Of a DNA stretch of 64,000 nucleotides, positions 27,775-36,975 are shown in pieces. Location: positions 1-64,000 of the forward strand of contig NZ_JWJH01000009.1 in the NCBI RefSeq assembly GCF_000949865.1, in the 5' to 3' direction. The notes under the pieces are model-generated. The model did no database searches. It was not told where the DNA came from and worked only from the letters and a program-made list of their open reading frames with translations. The DNA comes from Rhizobium nepotum 39/7 (lineage in GTDB: Bacteria > Pseudomonadota > Alphaproteobacteria > Rhizobiales > Rhizobiaceae). The translations under genes were made by a program, and so were the position numbers. The number at the start of each line of letters is the position of its first letter. The first letter of the stretch is position 1.

Positions 27775-28749
27775 TTAACTCGGAGGAAATTTTTGCCGCG
27801 CCGCATTCGGCGTGTGGCCAAAACGCGCCTTGAAGCTTCCCGAAAAATGACCAGCGCTGGAAAAGCCCGTGGCGAAGGCAACTTCCGCGATGGATAGTGG
27901 ACTTTGCTCGAGCAGGCGGCGCGCGTGATCGAGGCGGATCGCACGGTAGGTTTCGAGAAACGTCGTTTTGAGATGGGTCGCGAAAAGCCGATCGAGATGC
28001 CGCGCGCTTGTCCCCGCCAGTTTCGCCATGGTTCCCCGGTCGAGCGGGCTTTCGATGGTCGTTTCCATTTTCTCCAGCACGGTCAGCAAAGCCGGGTGGT
28101 TGATGCCGTAGCGTTCCGCCAAGGAGCCGCGTTGCGGCGCGCCGGGTTCGGCGACGGCCGTGTGCAGATACCAGTCGCTGACACGTCTTGCGAAATGAGC
28201 TCCCATCCTTTGCGAAATCATCGCATGCATCATGTCCAGCGGCGCCACGCCGCCGGCGCAGGTGATGCGGTCGCCATCGAAAACAAACCGCGCCTGCCGG
28301 GGCGTGAGATGGCCAAAGGCTTCTCTTAATACCGGCGCGTGTTCCCAATGGATGGTGAAATTGCGGTTGTCCAGCAATCCGGCCGCCGCCAGCACATACG
28401 CGCCGCTGGAAATGCCCCCTATCCTCACACCCTGCCGCGCCAACCGTCGCAACGTCCCGAAAGAGCTCTCCGCAACCGCCCAGTCCTGCGGTCCGCCGCC
28501 AGCGCAGACGAAGATCGTATGGCATCGCTCGCCCGCGTCGGCGAGTGCCTCGCAGTTGACAGTTATGCCGGAAGAGCTTCCCACGGCCTCGCCATTGAGG
28601 GACAGGGGAACGACCTCGTAGAGATCGGTTCCGGCGATCAGATTGGCGGCCCGCAGCGGTTCTGCTGCCGAGGCGTAAGACATCAGCGCGAAATTCGGAA
28701 CAAGGACAAAACCGATGTGCTGGACGTTTTTCTGCTCAATAGTGATCAT
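27775..28749 (-). CDS. GlxA-type AraC regulator with DJ-1/PfpI-like domain
   Basis: A 324-residue regulator. The N-terminal about 190 residues form a class I glutamine-amidotransferase-like domain (IGFVLVPNFALMSYASAAEPLRAANL, GGISSGAYVLAAAGLLD). The C-terminal AraC domain has two HTH motifs (MAKLAGTSARHLDRLFATHLKTTFLE and SIAEVAFATGFSSAGHFSGSFKARFGHTP). It is divergent from mgdA and the likely activator of the methylamine genes. Related regulators control glxBCD-glnT in rhizobia. Confidence 0.92.
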   Translation of the reverse strand: MITIEQKNVQHIGFVLVPNFALMSYASAAEPLRAANLIAGTDLYEVVPLSLNGEAVGSSSGITVNCEALADAGERCHTIFVCAGGGPQDWAVAESSFGTLRRLARQGVRIGGISSGAYVLAAAGLLDNRNFTIHWEHAPVLREAFGHLTPRQARFVFDGDRITCAGGVAPLDMMHAMISQRMGAHFARRVSDWYLHTAVAEPGAPQRGSLAERYGINHPALLTVLEKMETTIESPLDRGTMAKLAGTSARHLDRLFATHLKTTFLETYRAIRLDHARRLLEQSPLSIAEVAFATGFSSAGHFSGSFKARFGHTPNAARQKFPPS

Positions 28750-28839
28750 GTCCCTTTTCTATATCAAAACGTCTCTTTCTTGCAATTCTATATTGGATGA
28801 CGCAGTTAAACTCCTGCGATATCGTTCGAGGTACGCCAG

Positions 28840-30090
28840 ATGCGTTATTCCGCTTTTTCCATTTTCATGAACGGCCTTTTCGGCAACAAGGCGTGGAAGC
28901 CTGCGTGGCGGGATGTGTCGCCGAAACCGCATTACGACATCATCATCGTTGGCGGCGGCGGGCACGGGCTGGCGACGGCCTATTACCTCGCCAAGGAATT
29001 CGGCGTCACCAATATCGCGGTGCTGGAGAAAAACTATATCGGCTCCGGCAATGTCGGCCGCAATACAACGATTATCCGCTCCAACTATCTGCTGCCGGGC
29101 AACAACCCCTTCTACGAGCTTTCGATGAAGCTGTGGGAAGGGCTGGAGCAGGATTTCAACTTCAATGCCATGGTCTCTCAGCGTGGCGTGTTGAACCTCT
29201 TCCATTCGGATGCGCAGCGCGACGCCTATACCCGGCGCGGCAACGCCATGCGACTGCACGGTGTTGATGCCGAATTGCTGGACCGCACCTCGGTAAAGGC
29301 AATGTTGCCATTTCTCGATTTCGACAATGCCCGTTTTCCCGTTCAGGGCGGCCTGCTGCAAAGGCGCGGCGGCACCGTCCGTCACGATGCTGTGGCCTGG
29401 GGTTATGCGCGCGGCGCCGATCAACGCGGCGTCGATATTATCCAGGGCTGTGAAGTGACCGGCATTCGCCGCGAAGGCGGCAAGGTCGTAGGCGTCGAAA
29501 CCAGCAGGGGCTTCATAGGCTGCGGCAAGCTGGCGTTGGCGGCGGCCGGCAATTCCTCACAGGTTGCCGGCATGGCCGGGCTGAAGCTGCCGATCGAAAG
29601 CCATGTCTTGCAGGCCTTCGTTTCAGAAGGGCTGAAACCCTTCATCGACGGTGTCGTCACCTTCGGGGCGGGCCATTTTTACGTCTCGCAATCGGATAAG
29701 GGGGGCCTCGTCTTTGGTGGCGATATTGACGGTTACAATTCCTATGCCCAGCGCGGCAATCTGGCGATAGTGGAACATGTCGCCGAAGCCGGCAAGGCAA
29801 TGATACCGGCGCTTTCCCGCGTCAGGGTTCTGCGCTCCTGGGGCGGCATCATGGACATGTCGATGGATGGCTCGCCGATTATCGACAAAACGCCGATCGA
29901 CAATCTCTATCTGAATGCCGGCTGGTGTTACGGCGGGTTCAAGGCAACACCAGCCTCCGGCTTCTGCTTCGCCCATCTTCTCGCACGTGGCACGCCGCAG
30001 GAAACGGCAGCGGCCTTCCGGCTGGACCGTTTCCGGCGCGGTTATCTTATCGATGAAAAGGGCCAGGGCGCCCAGCCCAACCTTCACTAA
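28840..30090 (+). CDS. mgdA: N-methylglutamate dehydrogenase beta-like subunit (SoxB homologue)
   Basis: A 416-residue FAD-dependent amine oxidoreductase of the sarcosine-oxidase beta type. The dinucleotide motif is DIIIVGGGGHGLATAYYLAKEFG (residues 32-54), with VGRNTTIIRSNYLLPGN downstream and the C-terminal WCYGGFKATPASG. The start at 28840 has a GAGG site. The order B-D-A-G (28840-33876) is shared with heterotetrameric sarcosine oxidase; the adjacent mgs/gmaS genes point to N-methylglutamate as substrate, releasing the methyl group as a C1 unit. Confidence 0.85.
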   Translation: MRYSAFSIFMNGLFGNKAWKPAWRDVSPKPHYDIIIVGGGGHGLATAYYLAKEFGVTNIAVLEKNYIGSGNVGRNTTIIRSNYLLPGNNPFYELSMKLWEGLEQDFNFNAMVSQRGVLNLFHSDAQRDAYTRRGNAMRLHGVDAELLDRTSVKAMLPFLDFDNARFPVQGGLLQRRGGTVRHDAVAWGYARGADQRGVDIIQGCEVTGIRREGGKVVGVETSRGFIGCGKLALAAAGNSSQVAGMAGLKLPIESHVLQAFVSEGLKPFIDGVVTFGAGHFYVSQSDKGGLVFGGDIDGYNSYAQRGNLAIVEHVAEAGKAMIPALSRVRVLRSWGGIMDMSMDGSPIIDKTPIDNLYLNAGWCYGGFKATPASGFCFAHLLARGTPQETAAAFRLDRFRRGYLIDEKGQGAQPNLH

Positions 30091-30114
30091 TCCGGCGGAC
30101 CAAGGACATCTGAA

Positions 30115-30390
30115 ATGGCTAGTCTCGTGCCCTGCCCGCATTGCGGGCCAAGACCCAGGGAAGAATTCACCATCAAGGGCGCGGCCCTTCAGCGACCGAC
30201 GGCAGATGCCGACGCCGCGGAATGGTTCGATTATGTCTATCTGCGCGACAATCCGCGCGGAGCCTATGAGGAATATTGGCATCACACATCCGGTTGTCGC
30301 CGCTGGCTGGTCGTCACGCGCGACACGGTCACCCACGAGATATCCACATGCCGCGACGCAGCCGGGAAAAAGGAAGTGACAGGCGCATGA
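30115..30390 (+). CDS. mgdB: N-methylglutamate dehydrogenase delta-like subunit (SoxD homologue)
   Basis: A 91-residue small subunit with the zinc-binding pattern PCPHCGPR at the N-terminus and HTSGCRRWLVVTRDTVTHEI further on, exactly the SoxD layout. Its stop overlaps the ATG of mgdC (ATGA), showing coupled translation. Confidence 0.88.
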   Translation: MASLVPCPHCGPRPREEFTIKGAALQRPTADADAAEWFDYVYLRDNPRGAYEEYWHHTSGCRRWLVVTRDTVTHEISTCRDAAGKKEVTGA

Positions 30391-33350
30391 CGTCCAACCG
30401 CTTGAAAACCGGCGGCCTGATCGACCGCTCGCAACCGCTTTCCTTCAGCTTCGACGGCAAGCCGATGGTGGGTTTTAAGGGCGACAGCCTCGCCTCTGCC
30501 CTGCTCGCCAATGGCCAGAAACTCGTCGGCCGCAGTTTCAAATACCATCGCCCGCGCGGCATATTGACGGCGGGCGCAGCAGAGCCGAACGCCTTGGTGA
30601 CCATTGGCAGCGGCGGCCGCACGGAGCCGAATACCCGCGCCACCATGCAGGAGCTTTATGCCGGGCTGGAGGCGAAAAGCCAGAACCGCTGGCCATCCCT
30701 CGATTTCGATATCGGCGCGCTGACCGGTCTCCTCTCGCCCTTCCTCGGCGCGGGTTTTTACTACAAGACCTTCATGTGGCCCGCCGCCTTCTGGGAAAAG
30801 ATCTATGAGCCTTTCATCCGCAAGGCGGCCGGCCTCGGCAAGGCAAGCTATGAGGCAGACCCGGACACCTATGACAAATGCTGGGCGCACTGCGATCTGC
30901 TGGTGATCGGTTCGGGCGCGGCAGGCCTTGCCGCAGCCCTTACCGCAGGACGCAGCGGGGCGCGCGTCATCATTCTCGATGAACATTCCGTCGCGGGTGG
31001 TGGGCTTTTGTCCGAGACCGCGACCATCGACGGCAAGATCGCTGCGGATTTCGCCGCGCAATGCATTGCCGAACTTGAAGCCCTGCCGAATGTGACTGTG
31101 CTTACGCGCACCACAGCCTTTGGCTGGTACGACGGCAATGTCTTTGGTGCCGTGGAGCGGGTGCAGAAACACCTGCCCGACCCGCAAGCTCATATGCCGG
31201 TGGAGCGCCTGTGGCGCATCGTCGCCAAGCGGGCGCTGCTTGCCACGGGCGCAGAAGAGCGGCCGCTGGTCTTCGGCGGCAACGACATTCCGGGTGTGAT
31301 GATGGCAAGCGCCATGCGCAGCTATCTCAACCGCTACGCCATAAGCCCCGGCAAGGCGACGGCAATCTTCACCACCAATGACAGCGGTTACGCTCTGGCC
31401 CGCGACCTGGAAGCAAAGGGCGTTAATCTGTCCGCCATCATCGACAGCCGTGAGCAGGGTAATCTCAGCTACAACGGCAAAGCCCGTATCATCACGGGAG
31501 CCGTCGTTTCAAATGCGAGGGGCGGCAAGGCGCTTTCCGCTATCGAGATTTATTCGAATGGCCGCAGGGAGAGCCTTGATGTCGATGCGCTGGCAATGTC
31601 GGGCGGCTTCAGCCCCATTATCCATCTCGCCTGCCACCGCGGTGGCAGACCCGTCTGGTCGGAAGACGAGGCCGCTTTCCTTGCACCCGGCAATCTCAAC
31701 GGGCTCGAACTCGCCGGCGCTGTTTCCGTTGTAAACGGCATCGCCGCCTGCCTTGAGGACGGCGCGAAAAAGGGAGCGGCACTCGTACAGAATCTCGGCT
31801 TTTCCGCGACCCCAGCCATATTCGGCGTGGTGGAAGACAATATCGTGGCCTCGCCGGCAAAGCCGCTCTGGTCAATCCCCGGCATCAAGGCGAAAGCCTT
31901 TGTCGATTACCAGAACGATGTTCATCGCAAGGATCTCGGCCTCGCCGTCAGCGAAGGTTACGGCCATGTCGAACTTGCCAAGCGTTACACGACGAACGGC
32001 ATGGCGACGGATCAGGGCAAGCTGTCGAACGTCAATGCCATCGGGCTTCTGGCCGAGGCGCGCGGCGTTTCACCGGCGGATGTGGGCACCACCACCTTCC
32101 GGCCCTTTTATACGCCCGTCTCTTTCGGCGCACTGACCGGGGCCTATCACGGTCATCATTTCCAGCCGGTGCGCAAATCGCCGCTGCACGGCTGGGCGGA
32201 AAAAAACGGTGCAATCTTTGTCGAAACCGGACTCTGGTACCGCTCCTCCTGGTTTCCTCGCAAAGGTGAAAGCGGCTGGCGGGAAAGTGTCGATCGCGAG
32301 GTTCTGAACGTGCGCAAAAATGCCGGACTCTGCGACGTATCGATGCTCGGCAAGATCGAGATTTGCGGTAACGACGCCGCCGAATTCCTTAATCGGGTCT
32401 ATTGCAACGCTTTTCTCAAGCTGCCGGTCGGCAAGGCTAGATACGGCCTGATGCTGCGCGAAGACGGCATGATCTATGACGACGGCACCACCAGCCGGCT
32501 GGAGGAAAACCGCTTCTTCATGACGACCACCACGGCCTATGCGGCGGGTGTCATGAACCACCTGGAATTCTGCGCGCAGGCGCTCTGGCCGGACCTCGAC
32601 GTGCGCCTTGCCTCCGTCACCGACCACTGGGCGCAGATGGCGATCGCCGGTCCCAAGGCACGCACCATCCTCCAGAAGGTCGTTGACGAGGATATCTCCG
32701 ACGATGCCTTTCCCTTCCTTGCGGTCCGGGATATCTCGCTCTTCGGCGGGCAACTGCATGGTCGCCTGTTCCGGATTTCCTTCTCCGGCGAACTGGCTTA
32801 CGAGATCGCCGTTCCCGCCGGTTATGGCGAAAGCGTTGCAGATGCGCTGATGGAAGCAGGCAAATCCGAGAACATCATGCCCTATGGCGTCGAGGCGCTT
32901 GGCGTGCTGCGCATCGAAAAGGGCCATGTCACCCATAACGAGATCAACGGCACCGTGGTGCCCGCCGATCTAGGCTTTGGCAAAATGGTCTCCACCACGA
33001 AAGCGGATTTCATCGGCCGGCGAATGCTGGAACGCGAAGGGCTTTCCGCGAGCGACCGGCCAGGCCTCGTCGGTGTGATGCCGCTTGATCCCAACCAGTC
33101 CTTCCGCACCGGCTCGCACATTCTCTCAGGGGATGATGCGGCGACGCTGGAGAACGATCAGGGCTATGTGACCTCAAGCGCGTTTTCCCCGCATCTCGGC
33201 TCAACCATCGGTCTCGCACTCGTCAAGAACGGCGCACGCAGACACGGCGAGGAAGTCATTGTCTGGAACGGCCTGCGCAACGAATTCACCGCCGCCCGCC
33301 TTTGTCACCCGGTTTTCTTCGACCCTGAGAACGAGAAGCTTCATGTCTGA
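30387..33350 (+). CDS. mgdC: N-methylglutamate dehydrogenase alpha-like subunit (SoxA homologue)
   Basis: A 987-residue large subunit. An N-terminal ferredoxin-like segment (PMVGFKGDSLASALLANG, FKYHRPRGILTAG; about 20-70) precedes a Rossmann domain (LLVIGSGAAGLAAALTAGRSGARVIILDEH, near 170). The C-terminal about 380 residues form a glycine-cleavage T-protein-like folate-binding domain (DVSMLGKIEICGNDAAEFLNRVY, YGVEALGVLRIEKGHV). The start at 30387 is the coupled ATG. The T-like domain passes the methyl carbon to tetrahydrofolate, linking to purU. Confidence 0.9.
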   Translation: MTSNRLKTGGLIDRSQPLSFSFDGKPMVGFKGDSLASALLANGQKLVGRSFKYHRPRGILTAGAAEPNALVTIGSGGRTEPNTRATMQELYAGLEAKSQNRWPSLDFDIGALTGLLSPFLGAGFYYKTFMWPAAFWEKIYEPFIRKAAGLGKASYEADPDTYDKCWAHCDLLVIGSGAAGLAAALTAGRSGARVIILDEHSVAGGGLLSETATIDGKIAADFAAQCIAELEALPNVTVLTRTTAFGWYDGNVFGAVERVQKHLPDPQAHMPVERLWRIVAKRALLATGAEERPLVFGGNDIPGVMMASAMRSYLNRYAISPGKATAIFTTNDSGYALARDLEAKGVNLSAIIDSREQGNLSYNGKARIITGAVVSNARGGKALSAIEIYSNGRRESLDVDALAMSGGFSPIIHLACHRGGRPVWSEDEAAFLAPGNLNGLELAGAVSVVNGIAACLEDGAKKGAALVQNLGFSATPAIFGVVEDNIVASPAKPLWSIPGIKAKAFVDYQNDVHRKDLGLAVSEGYGHVELAKRYTTNGMATDQGKLSNVNAIGLLAEARGVSPADVGTTTFRPFYTPVSFGALTGAYHGHHFQPVRKSPLHGWAEKNGAIFVETGLWYRSSWFPRKGESGWRESVDREVLNVRKNAGLCDVSMLGKIEICGNDAAEFLNRVYCNAFLKLPVGKARYGLMLREDGMIYDDGTTSRLEENRFFMTTTTAYAAGVMNHLEFCAQALWPDLDVRLASVTDHWAQMAIAGPKARTILQKVVDEDISDDAFPFLAVRDISLFGGQLHGRLFRISFSGELAYEIAVPAGYGESVADALMEAGKSENIMPYGVEALGVLRIEKGHVTHNEINGTVVPADLGFGKMVSTTKADFIGRRMLEREGLSASDRPGLVGVMPLDPNQSFRTGSHILSGDDAATLENDQGYVTSSAFSPHLGSTIGLALVKNGARRHGEEVIVWNGLRNEFTAARLCHPVFFDPENEKLHV

Positions 33351-33876
33351 TTTCAAATCTGATTTCCGGCCGACACTCCGCCCGGTACTTGGCACGAAGG
33401 AGGAGATTTCCTCCGCCGCTGTCAAACTCTCACCCATGCCGGAGGGCGCAATCATCCATGTTCTGGCTGCGCCAGACGCCTCGGATATCGAGACCCGTCT
33501 CCGCAGCCTTGCAAAAGGCGATGTGCGCGCCGTCTCTCCCGATCAATGGTTCATCGTTGGCGAGCCCTTGTCTCACGCGGAGATGAAGGCACTTTTTGCC
33601 ACCCTTGAGCCGCAGGCAACGGGTGTCGACCAGAGTCAGGGGCGCGTGCGCATCCGCATCGAAGGCAAGATGGTCGAACGGGTGCTTGCGAAGGGCACGG
33701 CGGTAGATCTTTCCCTCACCGCTTTTCCGGTGGGACATTCCGCCACAACGCTGATCGGCCACATCGCCGCCCACCTCACCCGCCTTGACGCGCAGGTCTT
33801 CGAAGTCATCGTGCTGCGCGGTTTTGCGGAGAGTATGTGGGACGACCTTGTCCGCATGAGCCTCGAGTTCAATTGA
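33343..33876 (+). CDS. mgdD: N-methylglutamate dehydrogenase gamma-like subunit (SoxG homologue)
   Basis: A 177-residue protein with the SoxG C-terminus (LRGFAESMWDDLVRMSLEFN) and a barrel middle region (FIVGEPLSHAEMKALFATLE). The ATG at 33343 overlaps the end of mgdC by 8 bases. It completes the four-subunit dehydrogenase. Confidence 0.88.
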   Translation: MSDFKSDFRPTLRPVLGTKEEISSAAVKLSPMPEGAIIHVLAAPDASDIETRLRSLAKGDVRAVSPDQWFIVGEPLSHAEMKALFATLEPQATGVDQSQGRVRIRIEGKMVERVLAKGTAVDLSLTAFPVGHSATTLIGHIAAHLTRLDAQVFEVIVLRGFAESMWDDLVRMSLEFN

Positions 33877-34096
33877 GGCACGTTGTTTTTAGGGATGCCC
33901 CGAGACAAAAGTCCCTTTGCCTCCGTTCAAGACCATGCTGGAGAAGGTCTAGGAGGTTGGGCGCAGGCCACGCCTAGATAAGATTGGTGGGCAAGTGCCG
34001 CTTCGTCAAGCCGCAGCAAAATGTCAAGGTTTGTCCGGCATGTTAGCCAGACTTTCGCGACGGTCAGAATTCAGGATTTCCGCGATACCCTCACCG

Positions 34097-34753
34097 CTAC
34101 CGCTGACGCGCCAACCAGACCGTGTGCCCGCCACAGTCAGGGTCTTCCGCAACATGAGCCACAACATCAAAGCCATTCTGGTCGAGCAGCAGGCGGTATT
34201 CGTCGGGGTCGAGGCTGGCATGATAGAGGGGCTCCCCTTCCAACGTGCCGATAGCTTCGTCGAAGTTGGGACCGCTCGTGAACAGTAATGGTGCTTCCGG
34301 TTCGACATGGTCGCGGAAGATGGGGAACATCATGCGCTGATCGTGAGGCGCAAGGTGAAAGAAGCTGTCCCAAGCGATAAGCCCGCCATATCTCCGATCC
34401 AGTTTCAGCGAGCGCATATCCGCCACTTCCGCTGTCTCGCCGGGCAGATTGGCTCGAAATAGGGCGATCATCTCGGGCGAACCGTCCACACCGGTAACCG
34501 GATGACCTCTGCCAGTAAGGTAACGAGCGATAGGCTCGCCCGATCCGCATCCAATGTCGAGCACCGTCGCCCCTTGCCGCACCATGCCGGAAAACCGCTC
34601 GATCCACGCGCGCTCCGACAGCACCGTACCGCGCACGGTTGTCCATACGACAGCATGGCGACGATAAAGGTCTATGATGCGGGCAGCTGCATCGATCATG
34701 GTCTTACTGTCGATTTCCTGTCTCCGGTGTCGCAAATACCCCAAGTTTTGCAT
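34097..34753 (-). CDS. Class I SAM-dependent methyltransferase
   Basis: A methyltransferase with motif I VLDIGCGSGEPIARYL, then GVDGSPEMIALFRANLPG and the acidic WDSFFHLAPHDQR segment. The product is about 218 residues from the ATG at 34753; a start at 34699 (MIDAAARIIDLYRRHA) is equally good and matches related proteins better. The C-terminus VWLARQR is complete. The substrate is unknown. It is transcribed in the same direction as, and 191 bp from, the FabMG-like gene. Confidence 0.85.
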   Translation of the reverse strand: MQNLGYLRHRRQEIDSKTMIDAAARIIDLYRRHAVVWTTVRGTVLSERAWIERFSGMVRQGATVLDIGCGSGEPIARYLTGRGHPVTGVDGSPEMIALFRANLPGETAEVADMRSLKLDRRYGGLIAWDSFFHLAPHDQRMMFPIFRDHVEPEAPLLFTSGPNFDEAIGTLEGEPLYHASLDPDEYRLLLDQNGFDVVAHVAEDPDCGGHTVWLARQR

Positions 34754-34944
34754 CGGTTTTGCGCCTGATATTTGCGGCAGCCAACAATAAAGAGTTTCGC
34801 GACGAGCGAAAGCCCCGCTCAGAGCGGCTGCTTTCGGGATGCGTAACTGGCAGATTGATCGACTGATTTGACGGCGCATTCCTGTTGCAAGATTCGTCGT
34901 TTCATAGCCAAAACACCCAGCTTCCAGGCTAAGCTGGGAAGCCT

Positions 34945-36324
34945 TCACGTCATCTCAAGGTGCGAGGATTCCATTCCCTGCGCGACAAGCGGCGCGGGAG
35001 ACTTCGAGCGCGGGTGGGAAGCGTTAAGTCGCCGAGCCACGATATCGTGGTTGAGCCACAGGACGGGACCGGAGGGTTCGGAAGATTCGCCGAAAATCAG
35101 CTGCCCGGTTGCCTTCACAACGAGACCGCTCAGGAGGTCGCTGATCATCAACTTGTTATTCCGATGCATCTGGGTGATCTCGTTGGACGTGCCGATGGTC
35201 AAATCGGCCTGTGCCTGGCTGTTCGCCATGGGCCAAGCCGAAAAGTCATAGAACGGACGCATGACCTCGCTGGCCTGCATGTCGGTAATCTTCCGGAAAA
35301 CATCGTTCATGGTTAAGCCGTCGGCCAGAAGCTGCTGGCAGGCCTGCCATTGTTCGTCTGCCCACTGGCCACCGTTTTCTTTCTTCAACGCAAGCAGCAG
35401 CGGTATCAGGGGCAGTTCGATACCCGTGAACACATCAGACGAATTGGTCCGGATTTCGGGACAGTTATAGACAGTTGCCTTGATCCCTGTCGCCCAGGCT
35501 TCCTCTGCAATGCCTTCGAGCCGCATCTTCGCGTAACCCTGGGTGTAGTTGGTGTAGGTCTGCCAACGATAGCTTCCGTCAATGAGGACCGCCGATCCGT
35601 GGTAACCATAGGCCGTATATCTCACTAGACCGCCCGAGGCTTCCACGCGCTCGCGGATCGCCGCGCTGAAATCAATGAGATGACGAAAGGTGTTTGCGGA
35701 GACGTCGTCAAAATTCTGCAGGATGAGTTTTCCCAGGTCACTGTCGAGCAAGGTCTGCGACGACATGTGGCGGGTTCCTGTCCCCTTGTAGATTCGATTG
35801 GCGACGACCAGGAATACCTTCGCCTTCGGGATGCCCCCGGCCATTGTGTGGGCGAAGAAAACATTGCGGCCAGCGGCGATCATTCCGTCGAGAACGGCCA
35901 TGACTTTTGAAAGCGACTCCGTAAAACGTGCCGTGGCGATGTCGCGGCATTGCTCGACATAGTCCCAGTCGAGCTTGTCGTGTTCCCAGCTCTCAAGCGT
36001 CATCTTTGCCAGGAGATCGGTGGGCGTTGGGCCGCCTGCGGGCGCATCGAGATCGAAACCCGCCATAAGAGGTATGTTGATGATCCGGCCGCCCAGCTGG
36101 GCCTCCGCCGAAGACAGTTCCTCGGCGTCGAGCGGCCGCAGTGCGTTGTTCTCGTCGCGCCGCCCGACGGTGATCCCCACAATCTCCATTCCAGCCCTTC
36201 TTGCTTCGTCGAGCAAGCCGGTGGCGTATCCGCGGCCGAACAGTTCGCCGAAGAGTACGAAAACATCGCCTTCACGAAAGACCGTGTTCTCGGAAAGACT
36301 ATTCAGTGCAACCGGGTTTTCCAT
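34945..36324 (-). CDS. FabMG-like family protein (putative enoyl-ACP reductase)
   Basis: A 459-residue protein without signal peptide. It resembles the family annotated as enoyl-ACP reductase FabMG. It has an N-terminal glycine-rich strand-loop (FVLFGELFGRGYATGLLDEARRAGMEIVGITVGRRD), then HTMAGGIPKAK, and a central YGYHGSAVLIDGSYRWQTYTNYTQGYAKMRLE. The YGYHG/K region recalls the Tyr-Lys arrangement of reductases, but this is inference. Family members with this length are linked to triclosan tolerance in metagenomic screens. The assignment depends on remembered family resemblance, so confidence is moderate. Confidence 0.55.
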   Translation of the reverse strand: MENPVALNSLSENTVFREGDVFVLFGELFGRGYATGLLDEARRAGMEIVGITVGRRDENNALRPLDAEELSSAEAQLGGRIINIPLMAGFDLDAPAGGPTPTDLLAKMTLESWEHDKLDWDYVEQCRDIATARFTESLSKVMAVLDGMIAAGRNVFFAHTMAGGIPKAKVFLVVANRIYKGTGTRHMSSQTLLDSDLGKLILQNFDDVSANTFRHLIDFSAAIRERVEASGGLVRYTAYGYHGSAVLIDGSYRWQTYTNYTQGYAKMRLEGIAEEAWATGIKATVYNCPEIRTNSSDVFTGIELPLIPLLLALKKENGGQWADEQWQACQQLLADGLTMNDVFRKITDMQASEVMRPFYDFSAWPMANSQAQADLTIGTSNEITQMHRNNKLMISDLLSGLVVKATGQLIFGESSEPSGPVLWLNHDIVARRLNASHPRSKSPAPLVAQGMESSHLEMT

Positions 36325-36619
36325 GCTGTCAGCTCTTTGGTTCGTGTGTCGTCGAGCAATGGCTCATACGAACTTTCACAAAGACATGACCGCACAAGCA
36401 CGGAATGGGAACTCATTTTCGGTGACCGTTCATTTCAAAACGTGAAGTCGGTCTCTGTTGAGCGCCACGCACGCCTCCAGCGTGAGCGAACTGCAAGGGA
36501 ATTTCCCCTCCCCCTATTTTCTCCATTTCCTGCATTCGTTTCAGAAACGGTCATGAACTAAGCGGCTCTTGAACCGAACCCAACTTTGAGCATGGGCGCG
36601 CTATGGCGTGGGGCATAGT
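36325..36619. other. Intergenic gap, no gene seen
   Basis: The space between the FabMG-like start and the toxin-antitoxin promoter. Short open frames here have no family resemblance. It probably holds the FabMG-like promoter on the minus strand, but no convincing -35/-10 pair stands out. Confidence 0.4.
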
Positions 36620-36649
36620 TTGACGTACAGCCATACAAGAAAATACAGA
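36620..36649 (+). promoter_or_regulatory. Candidate sigma-70 promoter of the toxin-antitoxin operon
   Basis: TTGACG (36620-36625) and TACAGA (36644-36649) are separated by 18 bp, just upstream of the antitoxin's GAGGAGG ribosome site. The -35 match is good and the -10 weak, as expected for an autoregulated operon. Confidence 0.45.
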
Positions 36650-36666
36650 ACAAAGAGGAGGCGACC

Positions 36667-36975
36667 ATGCTTACGTTTAAAGACGTCACCGCCGAAATCG
36701 ATGAGCCCAATACCGCACGGATGAATTTCCGAACCAAGGAACGTATCAAGAATGCGATCCATAGAGCTGCGGCTTTGTCCGGCGTCGATGATTCTGCGTT
36801 CACAATCAACGCCGCCTATCAATCGGCCATCGAGACGATCGCGGCGCATGAGACGACAACCCTGAAGCCTGTCGATCACCAGTCGTTTTTTGATGCGCTT
36901 GACAACCCTCCGGCCCCGACAGAGCGACTGAAGGCAGCATTCTACCGCCACGGCGAAACTGTCGTTTCGAAGTAA
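36667..36975 (+). CDS. DUF1778 (TacA-like) antitoxin
   Basis: A 102-residue type II antitoxin. The N-terminal half is a ribbon-helix-helix (ARMNFRTKERIKNAIHRAAALSGVDDSAFTINAAYQSAIETI) that binds DNA, and the C-terminal part (HQSFFDALDNPPAPTERLKAAFYRH) is the toxin-neutralising region. A strong GAGGAGG site precedes it. Its stop overlaps the toxin ATG (TAATG). The antitoxin looks intact. Confidence 0.9.
   Translation: MLTFKDVTAEIDEPNTARMNFRTKERIKNAIHRAAALSGVDDSAFTINAAYQSAIETIAAHETTTLKPVDHQSFFDALDNPPAPTERLKAAFYRHGETVVSK

Noticed and set aside
30282-31193. A 303-codon minus-strand frame antisense to mgdC
   Set aside because: GC-rich codon bias creates such shadows; mgdC has full domain support and coupled starts.
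28840-33876. Annotation of the B-D-A-G set as sarcosine oxidase
   Set aside because: The subunit order is the same, but adjacency to gmaS and mgsABC and absence of glyA favour N-methylglutamate dehydrogenase; sarcosine remains possible as an alternative substrate.
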